Shown piece after piece: positions 50,027 through 58,053 of a DNA stretch of 64,000 bases. The notes under the pieces are model-generated. The model was not told the origin of the DNA. It did no database searches and saw only the letters and a program-made list of their open reading frames with translations. The position numbers were made by a program, and so were the translations under genes. This DNA is from Persicitalea sp963716085 (GTDB lineage: Bacteria > Bacteroidota > Bacteroidia > Cytophagales > Spirosomataceae), in NCBI GenBank assembly GCA_963716085.1, contig OY970288.1:4588001-4652000 (forward strand), given 5' to 3'. Position 1 is the stretch's first letter. Every line of letters begins with the position of its first letter.

Positions 50027-51472
50027 ATGAAATTCCTGATTCCTTTCCTCCTCTCTCCCTTACTCCTTTCTTCCTCAATTGCCCAAACCCCCGTTCACCC
50101 CGACGGCAGATTTGCCGAAGCCGAGCTGGTTCAGGAAAAAGCCAATGGTTTTCGCGGCATCTGGTACATGAACCAGCCTTCAGACGACGAGTACGTCTAT
50201 AAGTACAGCGGCGGCTTGGGCACTTATCCCGCCAACCATCGCCCGTTCGCGGTGTACGCCCCGGCGGTCGATAAGACGTTCTTCTGCTTCGGTGGTACCG
50301 ACAGCACCAATTCCACACTGCTGCACAACGTGTCGTACTTCGATCACAAGACTAAAAAAGTAGCGAATCCGCTCACGTTGCTGGATAAAAAAACCACCGA
50401 CGCCCACGACAACCCGGTGATTTCCATCGATGAAAAAGGCTTTGTCTGGATTTTTTCGACCGCCCACGGCACAGGCCGCCCCTCCTACATTTCCCGCAGC
50501 AAGCAGCCCTACGACATCGGTGATTTCGAGTTGCTGTCGCCCACCGAAATGGTAGATAGCGTGGAGAAGCCATTCGACAACTTCTCTTACTTCCAAGTCT
50601 ATCCTATCAGAGGCAAAGGCTTTATTGCCCTTTTTACCAAATACAAAAAAGGCCAGCGCGTCATCGGCTTCAATACCAGCAAAGACGGTGTACGCTGGAA
50701 CGAATGGCAGGTAATCGCCCACATCGAGGAAGGTCACTACCAGATCAGCGCCGAACGGGACGGTAAAGTAAGCGTGGCCTTCGATTTTCACCCCGAGGGC
50801 AAGGGATTGAACTACCGCACGAATCTGCATTACCTCGAGACCACCGACTTCGGAGAAAGCTGGCAAACCGTTGCGGGTCAGAAAGTACCACTCCCCCTCA
50901 CCAGCCGCGACAACCCGGCCCGCATCAAAGATTTTGTGAGCGAAGGCCTGAACTGCTACCTACTTGACATCACACTGGACGAAAATCAACAGCCCGCCAT
51001 TCTGGTCGTTTCCAGCAAGGGCTACGAAGCCGGGCCCGAGAACGCCCCCCGGCAGTGGCGGGTCTTCCGTCCTACCAACGGCCAATGGCACGACCATGTG
51101 GTGACGACCTCCGACAGCAACTACGACATGGGTTCCCTCTACGCCGAACCCAAGGGCGTTTTCCGCATCATTGGCCCCACCGCCGACGGCCCGCAAGCCT
51201 ATAACCCCGGCGGCGAGGTAGTCATGTGGCGCAGCAAAGACGGCGGAATATCTTGGAAAAAGGAAAAGCAACTGACCAAGAAGAGCGAGATGAACCACAC
51301 CTACGTTCGTGCACCCCGTGATCCACGACCCGATTTTTACGGCATCTGGGCCGACGGCCACGGTCGGAAACCCTCGGAATCGAACCTATACTTCACCACC
51401 AAGGACGGAACAGTTTACCGCCTGCCACGTTATAGCACCGACGCGATGATCGCGCCGATTGGGCAAAAATAA
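50027..51472 (+). CDS. BNR-repeat secreted protein (BNR_4 family)
   Basis: 481 residues with a signal peptide (about 1-18). It has the BNR_4 pattern seen in Bacteroidota polysaccharide loci: GFRGIWYMNQPSDDEYVYKY, KTFFCFGGT, DAHDNPVISIDEKGFVWIFS, HGTGRPSYISRSKQPYDI and repeated YLETTDFGESW / WRSKDGGISW Asp-box blades of a beta-propeller. Such proteins act on or bind glycans (several are polysaccharide lyases or hydrolases), but no catalytic assignment is possible here. It is directly upstream of an SDR and an SSS transporter, forming a likely catabolic unit. Confidence 0.82.
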   Translation: MKFLIPFLLSPLLLSSSIAQTPVHPDGRFAEAELVQEKANGFRGIWYMNQPSDDEYVYKYSGGLGTYPANHRPFAVYAPAVDKTFFCFGGTDSTNSTLLHNVSYFDHKTKKVANPLTLLDKKTTDAHDNPVISIDEKGFVWIFSTAHGTGRPSYISRSKQPYDIGDFELLSPTEMVDSVEKPFDNFSYFQVYPIRGKGFIALFTKYKKGQRVIGFNTSKDGVRWNEWQVIAHIEEGHYQISAERDGKVSVAFDFHPEGKGLNYRTNLHYLETTDFGESWQTVAGQKVPLPLTSRDNPARIKDFVSEGLNCYLLDITLDENQQPAILVVSSKGYEAGPENAPRQWRVFRPTNGQWHDHVVTTSDSNYDMGSLYAEPKGVFRIIGPTADGPQAYNPGGEVVMWRSKDGGISWKKEKQLTKKSEMNHTYVRAPRDPRPDFYGIWADGHGRKPSESNLYFTTKDGTVYRLPRYSTDAMIAPIGQK

Positions 51473-51484
51473 AACCATTACGGT

Positions 51485-52246
51485 ATGGCAAAGAGTAAAC
51501 TAGTACTGGTCACCGGCGGAAGCCGGGGCTTGGGCAAGAATATGGCGCTGAGCATCGCCGCCAAAGGCAATGATGTATTGCTCACCTACCATAGCAAAAA
51601 AGAAGAGGCCGAGGCCGTGGTGGCCGAAATCGAGAAGATGGGTCAGAAAGCCGCCGCCCTTCAACTGGACGCAGGGAAAATCGGCAGTTTCGGGGATTTT
51701 ATCGACGGAGTCAGCAAGACGCTACAGGAAGTTTTTGGGGCAGAGAAAATGGACTTCCTGGTCAACAACGCAGGTATCGGCATCTATGCGCCTTTCGTGG
51801 CTACCACCGAAGAGCAGTTCGACACCCTGATGAACATTCAATTCAAAGGCCCCTTCTTTTTAACGCAGCACCTACTGCCCATCCTGGCCGATGGCGGGGG
51901 CATTGTCAATATCTCGTCCGGACTGGCCCGTTTTGCTTTGCCCGGATACGCGGCTTACGCCGCCATGAAAGGAGCGATGGAAACGCTGACCCGCTACCAG
52001 GCCAAAGAGCTGGGCGAACGCGGCATCCGCTCCAACGTCGTCGCGCCGGGGGCCATCGAGACCGACTTCGGGGGTGGTGCAGTGCGCGACAACGCCGACT
52101 TGAATAATTTTGTGGCGTCGGTCACGGCACTGGGCCGCACCGGAATGCCCGACGACATCGGCGGCGTGGTCGCTTTCCTTTGTTCCGAGGATGCCAAATG
52201 GGTCAACGCCCAGCGCATCGAGGTGTCGGGCGGGATGATGCTTTGA
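51485..52246 (+). CDS. SDR-family oxidoreductase
   Basis: 253 residues. Classical SDR motifs: TGGSRGLGKNMALSI, NNAGIGIYAPF, the catalytic Ser in NISSG, YAAYAAMKGAM (Tyr-xxx-Lys), and the C-terminal DIGGVVAFLCSEDAKWVNAQ. Thirteen bp after the BNR-repeat gene, so co-transcribed; a sugar, or sugar acid, substrate is inferred from its neighbours. Confidence 0.88.
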   Translation: MAKSKLVLVTGGSRGLGKNMALSIAAKGNDVLLTYHSKKEEAEAVVAEIEKMGQKAAALQLDAGKIGSFGDFIDGVSKTLQEVFGAEKMDFLVNNAGIGIYAPFVATTEEQFDTLMNIQFKGPFFLTQHLLPILADGGGIVNISSGLARFALPGYAAYAAMKGAMETLTRYQAKELGERGIRSNVVAPGAIETDFGGGAVRDNADLNNFVASVTALGRTGMPDDIGGVVAFLCSEDAKWVNAQRIEVSGGMML

Positions 52247-52275
52247 GCTTTATTTTGAGGGCTGGGTATTAGCTG

Positions 52276-52319
52276 AGGGGCTAGTCGTGCTTTGTACCTA
52301 AACGCACGACCAGCCCCTT
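52276..52319. repeat. stop-to-start hairpin
   Basis: AGGGGCTAGTCGTGC (52276-52290) pairs with GCACGACCAGCCCCTT (52304-52319) with one mismatch. It sits 5 bp before the ATG of the SSS transporter and 30 bp after the SDR stop. Confidence 0.7.
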
Positions 52320-52323
52320 CCCT

Positions 52324-53997
52324 ATGACCCTAGGCTTACAGACGCTCGACTACGCCATTTTTCTTACCTATTTTGTCATCGTGGCCAGCTACGGCTACTG
52401 GGTCTATACCCACAAAGGCAAGCAAGAGGGCGACAGCGCCAAGGATTTCTTCCTGGCCGAAGGCTCGCTGACGTGGTGGGCCATCGGGGCGTCGATCATT
52501 GCCTCCAACATTTCAGCCGAGCAGTTTATTGGTATGAGCGGGCAGGCGTTCCAGTTGGGCATCGCCATCTCGGTCTATGAATTGTTGGGGGCGGTGGCGC
52601 TGCTGATCGTGGCGGTGTACTTCCTGCCGATGTACCTCAAAAACGACATCTTCACCATGCCGCAGTTTCTGGCGCGGCGCTACGATACCCGGCTGGCGAC
52701 GATCATGGCGGTATTCTGGCTGTTCCTGTACATTTTCGTCAACATGACCTCTATTATTTACCTCGGGGCGTTGAGTTTGGAGAAAATGACGGGCTTCGGC
52801 TTCATGCTTTGTGCTACTTTCCTGGTCATTTTTGCCATCGTCATCACGCTGGGTGGCATGAAGGTCATCGGCTATACCGATGTGATTCAGGTGGTTTGTC
52901 TGATTTTTGGCGGACTGGCCACGACCTACCTGGCATTGGGCTTACTTTCGGAAAGGGTCGGTACCGGTGAAGGAGTACTCGAAGGCCTGAGCATGATCGC
53001 CCAAAAGGCCGACAGCCACCTGCACATGATTTTTACGCCCGGCGAGTACAGCGTTCACGACGGGCGCGGTGGCTTCATCGACGCCTACAACCAGTTGCCG
53101 GGCGTCATGATGTTCATTATCGGCGGCCAGTTCGTCAACAACCTCAACTACTTCGGCTGCAACCAGTACATCACGCAACGGGCGCTCGGTGCCGACCTCA
53201 AGACCGCCCGCTCCGGCCTGCTTTTCGCCTCGGTGCTGAAAATGTTCATGCCGCTCATCGTGGTGCTTCCCGGCCTTGCCGCTTACGTTTTATTCCAAGA
53301 AAATGCCGATCCCGCCATCATCGGCGGAATAACGGATAATGGCCGCGGCGGCGTACCGATCGTGAAGCCCGACAACGCGTACCCCGTCCTGCTCAACCTG
53401 CTGCCCACGGGCTTAAAGGGCCTGGCCTTCGCGGCTCTGGTCGCCGCCATCGTGGCGAGCCTGGCGGGTAAGGCCAACAGTATCTCCACCATCTACATGT
53501 TGGATATTCACAAGAAATTTTTCAACAAAAACCTAAGTGAAAAACAAACCGTCCTAACGGGTCGCGTAGCGATTGTCGTGGCCTTCGTCATTGCGCTGCT
53601 GGTGAGTCCCCTGCTGCGCAACTTCGGGCAGGCCTTCGAGTACATTCAGGTGTACACGGGCTATATTTCGCCGGGCATTCTGAGTATTTTCCTGCTGGGG
53701 TTCTTCTGGAAAAAAGCCACCGCTAACGGCGCACTGGTCGCTGCGGTTCTGAGCGTGGCGCTCTCGGCCTTCATCGAGTACCAGTTTCCCGCCTTCCCCT
53801 TCCTCAATCGCATGGGGATCGTGTTTTGGATTTGCTCGCTGGTGCATATTGCTATTAGCCTGGCGCAAGGGAAAGGACAGGATAACCCGAACGCTTTTGC
53901 GGTGAAGCGGGAGTGGTTTAGGGTTGCGCCGTCGTTTCGGTACGGGGCGATTGGGGTGGTGGGGTTGTTTTGTGTGATTTATTGGATTTGGTGGTAG
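52324..53997 (+). CDS. sodium/solute symporter (SSS family, SGLT-like)
   Basis: 557 residues, about 14 membrane helices. The SSS signature is clear: DFFLAEGSLTWWAIGASIIA, SNISAEQFIGMSGQAFQLGI, and the second-half GLKGLAFAALVAAIVASLAG (with the Na2-site serine region). The SGLT-like subgroup moves sugars with sodium. It is the third member of the BNR/SDR/SSS unit, and would import the sugar released outside. Confidence 0.9.
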   Translation: MTLGLQTLDYAIFLTYFVIVASYGYWVYTHKGKQEGDSAKDFFLAEGSLTWWAIGASIIASNISAEQFIGMSGQAFQLGIAISVYELLGAVALLIVAVYFLPMYLKNDIFTMPQFLARRYDTRLATIMAVFWLFLYIFVNMTSIIYLGALSLEKMTGFGFMLCATFLVIFAIVITLGGMKVIGYTDVIQVVCLIFGGLATTYLALGLLSERVGTGEGVLEGLSMIAQKADSHLHMIFTPGEYSVHDGRGGFIDAYNQLPGVMMFIIGGQFVNNLNYFGCNQYITQRALGADLKTARSGLLFASVLKMFMPLIVVLPGLAAYVLFQENADPAIIGGITDNGRGGVPIVKPDNAYPVLLNLLPTGLKGLAFAALVAAIVASLAGKANSISTIYMLDIHKKFFNKNLSEKQTVLTGRVAIVVAFVIALLVSPLLRNFGQAFEYIQVYTGYISPGILSIFLLGFFWKKATANGALVAAVLSVALSAFIEYQFPAFPFLNRMGIVFWICSLVHIAISLAQGKGQDNPNAFAVKREWFRVAPSFRYGAIGVVGLFCVIYWIWW

Positions 53998-54014
53998 TGG
54001 GTAAACATTAGAGC

Positions 54015-54088
54015 GTATGGAGCACTTCGACTCCGCTCAGTGTGACAATCACCGCTGTCAGTCTGAGCGGAGTCGAAGACCGCCATAC
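54015..54088. repeat. inverted repeat CTTCGACTCCGCTCAG type
   Basis: Arms 54025-54047 and 54056-54078 match at 21 of 23 positions, with an outer GTATGG/CCATAC extension. Related arms recur at 54486-54535 and 54997-55021, either side of the DUF1456 gene. This motif is widespread in Bacteroidota and other phyla. Confidence 0.75.
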
Positions 54089-54139
54089 ACCACGATACTA
54101 CGGCTCCCCGGTTAGACCAAAAGCATTACCTTTACAACA

Positions 54140-54541
54140 ATGGAAAAGCACCGTTACTTTGTCTATATTCTCAAATGCGATGACGACAGCTACTACACGG
54201 GTGTAACGAATGACCTCGATAGAAGAGTTTACGAGCATCAATCAGGACATAATCCGCAGTCCTATACCCATACCAGAAGGCCGATTGAGCTAGTCTTCCA
54301 CACTGAATTTGGGCAGGTGGACGACGCCATTGCCTTTGAAAAGCAAGTGAAAGGCTGGAGTCGGAAAAAGAAAGAAGCAATTATTAATGAAAATTGGGCT
54401 GCCTTGAAACCATTGGCGGAATGCTTGAACAAAACATCTCATAAAAACTTTAATCCCAACTCCTCTCAACCTGACAAAAGCCCAAATCCCCCTGTCAGTC
54501 TGAGCGGACGGGGCCGCTCGGCAGCCGAAGACCAACCATGA
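54140..54541 (+). CDS. GIY-YIG domain nuclease
   Basis: 133 residues. The GIY-YIG core is at 7-80: YFVYILKCDDDSYYTGVTND (with the VYI ... YTG motif), LDRRVYEHQSG (Arg and Glu/His positions), and the helical DDAIAFEKQVKGWSRKKKEA. Stand-alone UPF0213-like proteins of this size are common. The C-terminal VSLSGRGRSAAEDQP is encoded by an arm of the CTTCGACTCCGCTCAG-type repeat, so it is probably not part of the fold. Overlaps the next gene by 4 bp (ATGA). Confidence 0.88.
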   Translation: MEKHRYFVYILKCDDDSYYTGVTNDLDRRVYEHQSGHNPQSYTHTRRPIELVFHTEFGQVDDAIAFEKQVKGWSRKKKEAIINENWAALKPLAECLNKTSHKNFNPNSSQPDKSPNPPVSLSGRGRSAAEDQP

Positions 54542-55026
54542 ACAACAACGACACCCTCCGCCGCCTGCGCTTTGCCTTTGACCTCGACGACCACGCCATG
54601 ATGGTGCTTTTCGACAAAGGCGGCTACGAAGCGACCCGCGCCGAAGTGAGCGACTGGCTGAAACGCGAAGAGGACGAGACTTTCCAGCCCCTGCGCGATG
54701 TCATGCTGGCGACTTTCCTTAACGGCCTTATCGTGGACAAGCGCGGCAAGAAAGACGGCGAAGATCCCGTAGCCGAGAAGAAAACGAACAACAACCTCGT
54801 GCTGCGCAAGCTGAAAATCGCCCTGAGCATGGACGATACCGATATGCTGGACATCTTCGCTGTGCCCGGCTTTCACATCAGCAAGCACGAAATCAGCGCT
54901 TTTTTTCGCAAGCCCGGCAATGCCCGCTACCGCGATTGCAAGGATCAGATTTTGCGGAATTTTCTGGTGGGGTTACAGATGAAGTATCGGCCGGACTTCG
55001 ACTCCGCTCAGCCTGACAGAGATTAA
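54538..55026 (+). CDS. DUF1456 (YehS-like) protein
   Basis: 162 residues. Two DUF1456 repeats are visible: TLRRLRFAFDLDDHAMMVLF with EVSDWLKREEDE, and LVLRKLKIALSMDDTDMLDI with EISAFFRKPGN. Helical, cytoplasmic, function unknown. The C-terminal FDSAQPDRD is translated from a repeat arm (54997-55021). A strong hairpin terminator follows immediately. Confidence 0.87.
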   Translation: MNNNDTLRRLRFAFDLDDHAMMVLFDKGGYEATRAEVSDWLKREEDETFQPLRDVMLATFLNGLIVDKRGKKDGEDPVAEKKTNNNLVLRKLKIALSMDDTDMLDIFAVPGFHISKHEISAFFRKPGNARYRDCKDQILRNFLVGLQMKYRPDFDSAQPDRD

Positions 55027-55027
55027 A

Positions 55028-55066
55028 AAATGCGAAGGCCCCGTTTTTGGCGGGGCCTTCGCATTT
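55028..55066. terminator. strong bidirectional terminator
   Basis: AAATGCGAAGGCCCCG (55028-55043) and CGGGGCCTTCGCATTT (55051-55066) form a perfect 16-bp stem. On the minus strand it is followed by T6 (plus-strand A6 at 55025-55030), so it serves the M16 gene, and it can also end the DUF1456 transcript. Confidence 0.8.
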
Positions 55067-55082
55067 CGGTACAGAAGAAGAA

Positions 55083-55115
55083 GCCGACAGCCGACAGCCG
55101 ACAGCCGACAGCCAA
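55083..55115. repeat. tandem GCCGACA repeat
   Basis: At least four head-to-tail copies of the 7-base unit GCCGACA, ending 1-2 bp before the stop of the M16 gene. Only one orientation was seen here; no facing array is evident. Confidence 0.75.
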
Positions 55116-55116
55116 A

Positions 55117-57927
55117 CTACTTTTTCTCCGGCATCAGCACTACCTTGATAAAGTTAGCATCATCGAAGTACTTCTGCGCGGCGGCCTTAATGCTTTCAAC
55201 CGTCATTTTTTCCAGCAGTTTTTCTTCCGTAAACACATCGTTTAAGTCATCGTCAAAAAACGTATTCATGTCGATGTACTTCCGCCAGAATGCATTGGTT
55301 TTCATATCCACCTGCATCTTGCGACGCGTTTCGGCCAGGAACTTCTCGATGTCCTTGGGCTCGGGGCCATTTTTCTTGATCTTTTCGATCTCCTCCTTCG
55401 TGCGATCCACCAATTTGGCTACGTTCTCGGGCGCACAGCCAAAGCCAATCATGAAGCGGTAGCGCCCCGAAGGCATTTTATCCTTTTTTTCCGAAACGCC
55501 CACTCCATATACACCGCTCTCTTCTTCCCGCAATGATTCGATGAGCTTAATTTGCAGTACTTCCTTCAATGCCTCGATCTGCACATTTGTCTCAGGTTTA
55601 TAGTCATATTCTCCACTATAGACCATCGTGACACGGCTCTTGGGTTCTACGCCCTTGTACACCGTTCGCTCAAAACGACCTTTCGGAGGATAAATATTTG
55701 GATGATCGTAGTTGTCGTCGCGATCAGTAGAGGGAAGTCCACCGATGTACTTGGCGAGCATAGGTTTGATTTCATCTACATCGAAGGTTCCTACGAAAGT
55801 GAACACGAAGTCGGAGGCATCCGAGAACCGGTCCTTGTAGATTTCAAAGGCCCGGTCGAGACTTACCTTGTCCACGCGCTCGGGTGTCATGGGCGCGCGG
55901 CGCGGGTCATAGTCGGTCATCACGGCGTTCAGCGTATCCGAAAAAACTTTTTCCGGCGTCGGGGTCTTCATCATGTTTTCCAGGTACGACCGCTGGCTCG
56001 ATAGGATGCCCTGCGCCACGGGTTCGTCTTTGCGCGGCGCGGTGAAATAGGCGTACACGAGTTGAAGAGCCGTTTCGAAATCCTTGGGGCTGGCACTGCC
56101 CGCGATTCCCTCGGTCAACTCGCTCACGTAAGGTCGCACGCTGACGGTCTTACCCGCCAGAAACTTCTGCAACTGGGTTTGGCTATACGGCCCGACGCCA
56201 CCCGAACTCACCAGATAGCTGGCAAAATCACCCGTTTCAAGATCTTCGGGAAAGAGCGACGTGCCGCCTTTGCCCGTGGCTTCAAACAGGATCTCGTCGT
56301 TCTTGAAGTCAGTGGGCTTCAAAAGCACCTTCACCCCGTTGCCAAATACCAGTTCCGTGATACCCAGGCGGTCGTCCAATTTCTTCTCTGACACGATCTT
56401 GGTACCCTTGGGCTCAGTCGGCAACAGCGGCTCATCCATGGTGTCGTCCACGTAGGCGGTTACGTCCTTGCCCGCCGTGGCGAGAAGTTCCTTCACCTGG
56501 GCTTCGGTGGGCAGTTGATCCTTTGACTTTTCGGGGCCTAGGATCACCACCGCGCGGTTTTTGTCGGTGATGAACTGGGTAGCGAGTTTGTTGATCTCGG
56601 CCAGCTTAATGCCGTCGGTTTCTTTTTTGGCAAAGTCCGAGTAATACTCGATGCCCATCGCCGAACCATCGTTCAGAAAATTGTCGAGGTACTCCTGCAC
56701 GTAACGATCCGAGCGCGTTTTGTCTTTCTCCTTCAGGCTGCGCTCGATTCCGTTGAGGAAAGAACTCTTGGCCCGATCGAGCTCCGATTGCGTGAAGCCG
56801 AACTTCTGCACCCGGGCATTTTCTTCGAGCAGCGTTTTTAGCGAGCGCTCCACACCATCGGTACTCTTCGCTAGGGCAATGGCGGTGAATGCATCGAGGT
56901 CGCCCAGAAAACCACCGTAGTTGCCGGCTCCGAACAGAAAGGGCGGATCAGCCTGCCGCGTGAGTTCCTGCATCCTGGCACCGAGCATGGCGTTGAACAG
57001 GCCGTAAGCGAGTTTGGTGCGGGCATCTTTCAGCGTCTTTTCTGTGAATTCCGGCTGCTTGTAAATCACCTGAACCAGGTTCTGCGGGTACTCGGCGTCG
57101 GTCACGATGGCGACGTTGGTGGCACCGTCGAGCGGAATTTTGTACTCGGTGCGCTTCTTGGGCGTCTTGGGCATCGGGATGCTGCCGAACTTATCCTTGA
57201 TGATTTTCTCGACCTCAGCCACATCGAAGTCCCCAACTGCGATGACGGCCATCAGGTCGGGGCGGTACCAATCGGTGTGAAATTGCTTCAATACTTCGGG
57301 TTTGAAATCTTTCAACACTTCATCCTTACCGATAGGAAGCCGGTCGGCGTAACGCGAATTATTCAGAATCATCTTGAAATACTGGTCACGCATCCGCTGT
57401 TGCGCGCCGCGGCCCGAGCGTGATTCTTCCAGTACCACGCCGCGCTCCTTGTCCACTTCCTCGGGATCGAAAAGGGCATTGTGCGCCCAGTCTTCCAGCA
57501 CCTGCAAACCCCTTTCAAGCAAGCCCGCCGAGTCGGTCGGGATGGGTAGCATGTACACCGTCTCGTCGAATCCGGTGTAGGCGTTCAGGTCGGCCCCGAA
57601 GCGGACACCGCTTTTTTGCAGGAAATCGACCAGTTCGTTTTTGGGGAAATTCTTGGTACCGTTGAAGTTCATGTGCTCCATGAAGTGCGCCAGGCCCTGC
57701 TGCTCGTCGGTTTCGAGGATAGAACCCGCCTTGATGGCGAGTCGCAGTTCGGCGCGATCCTTGGGTTCCACGTTCTTGCGGATGTAGTACGTCAGCCCGT
57801 TGGCGAGCTTGCCCTTCTTGACGTTGGGGTCGAAGGGAATGGGTTTGGAGAGGTCGGTCTGCGCCAGCGTGGGCGTGGCGAAGACCAGCAGCAGTAGCCA
57901 GATTTTGATCGTATGCCTGTTTTTCAT
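55117..57927 (-). CDS. M16-family zinc metallopeptidase
   Basis: 936 residues with a signal peptide (about 1-22, TPTLA-Q). The inverted zinc motif HxxEH is at H81-E84-H85 (GLAHFMEHMNFNG), with the distal Glu in VDKERGVVLEESRSG about 75 residues later. Two M16 halves: an active N-terminal half (30-500) and an inactive C-terminal half (about 520-936) with the RxxxY-type region. A periplasmic or surface peptidase for short or unfolded peptides. Flanked downstream by the terminator at 55028-55066. Confidence 0.92.
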   Translation of the reverse strand: MKNRHTIKIWLLLLVFATPTLAQTDLSKPIPFDPNVKKGKLANGLTYYIRKNVEPKDRAELRLAIKAGSILETDEQQGLAHFMEHMNFNGTKNFPKNELVDFLQKSGVRFGADLNAYTGFDETVYMLPIPTDSAGLLERGLQVLEDWAHNALFDPEEVDKERGVVLEESRSGRGAQQRMRDQYFKMILNNSRYADRLPIGKDEVLKDFKPEVLKQFHTDWYRPDLMAVIAVGDFDVAEVEKIIKDKFGSIPMPKTPKKRTEYKIPLDGATNVAIVTDAEYPQNLVQVIYKQPEFTEKTLKDARTKLAYGLFNAMLGARMQELTRQADPPFLFGAGNYGGFLGDLDAFTAIALAKSTDGVERSLKTLLEENARVQKFGFTQSELDRAKSSFLNGIERSLKEKDKTRSDRYVQEYLDNFLNDGSAMGIEYYSDFAKKETDGIKLAEINKLATQFITDKNRAVVILGPEKSKDQLPTEAQVKELLATAGKDVTAYVDDTMDEPLLPTEPKGTKIVSEKKLDDRLGITELVFGNGVKVLLKPTDFKNDEILFEATGKGGTSLFPEDLETGDFASYLVSSGGVGPYSQTQLQKFLAGKTVSVRPYVSELTEGIAGSASPKDFETALQLVYAYFTAPRKDEPVAQGILSSQRSYLENMMKTPTPEKVFSDTLNAVMTDYDPRRAPMTPERVDKVSLDRAFEIYKDRFSDASDFVFTFVGTFDVDEIKPMLAKYIGGLPSTDRDDNYDHPNIYPPKGRFERTVYKGVEPKSRVTMVYSGEYDYKPETNVQIEALKEVLQIKLIESLREEESGVYGVGVSEKKDKMPSGRYRFMIGFGCAPENVAKLVDRTKEEIEKIKKNGPEPKDIEKFLAETRRKMQVDMKTNAFWRKYIDMNTFFDDDLNDVFTEEKLLEKMTVESIKAAAQKYFDDANFIKVVLMPEKK

Positions 57928-58053
57928 TGGTGATGGATTAAGGTGAAAGGGGTTGACTGAGAAATTTAACGAAAGAAATAGTTTTCTAGTTAAGAAGCAA
58001 GTTTTTGCAACCGTTCAAAGTAAGAAAAGCGGCTTGCCGGGAAGCTAACAAAT

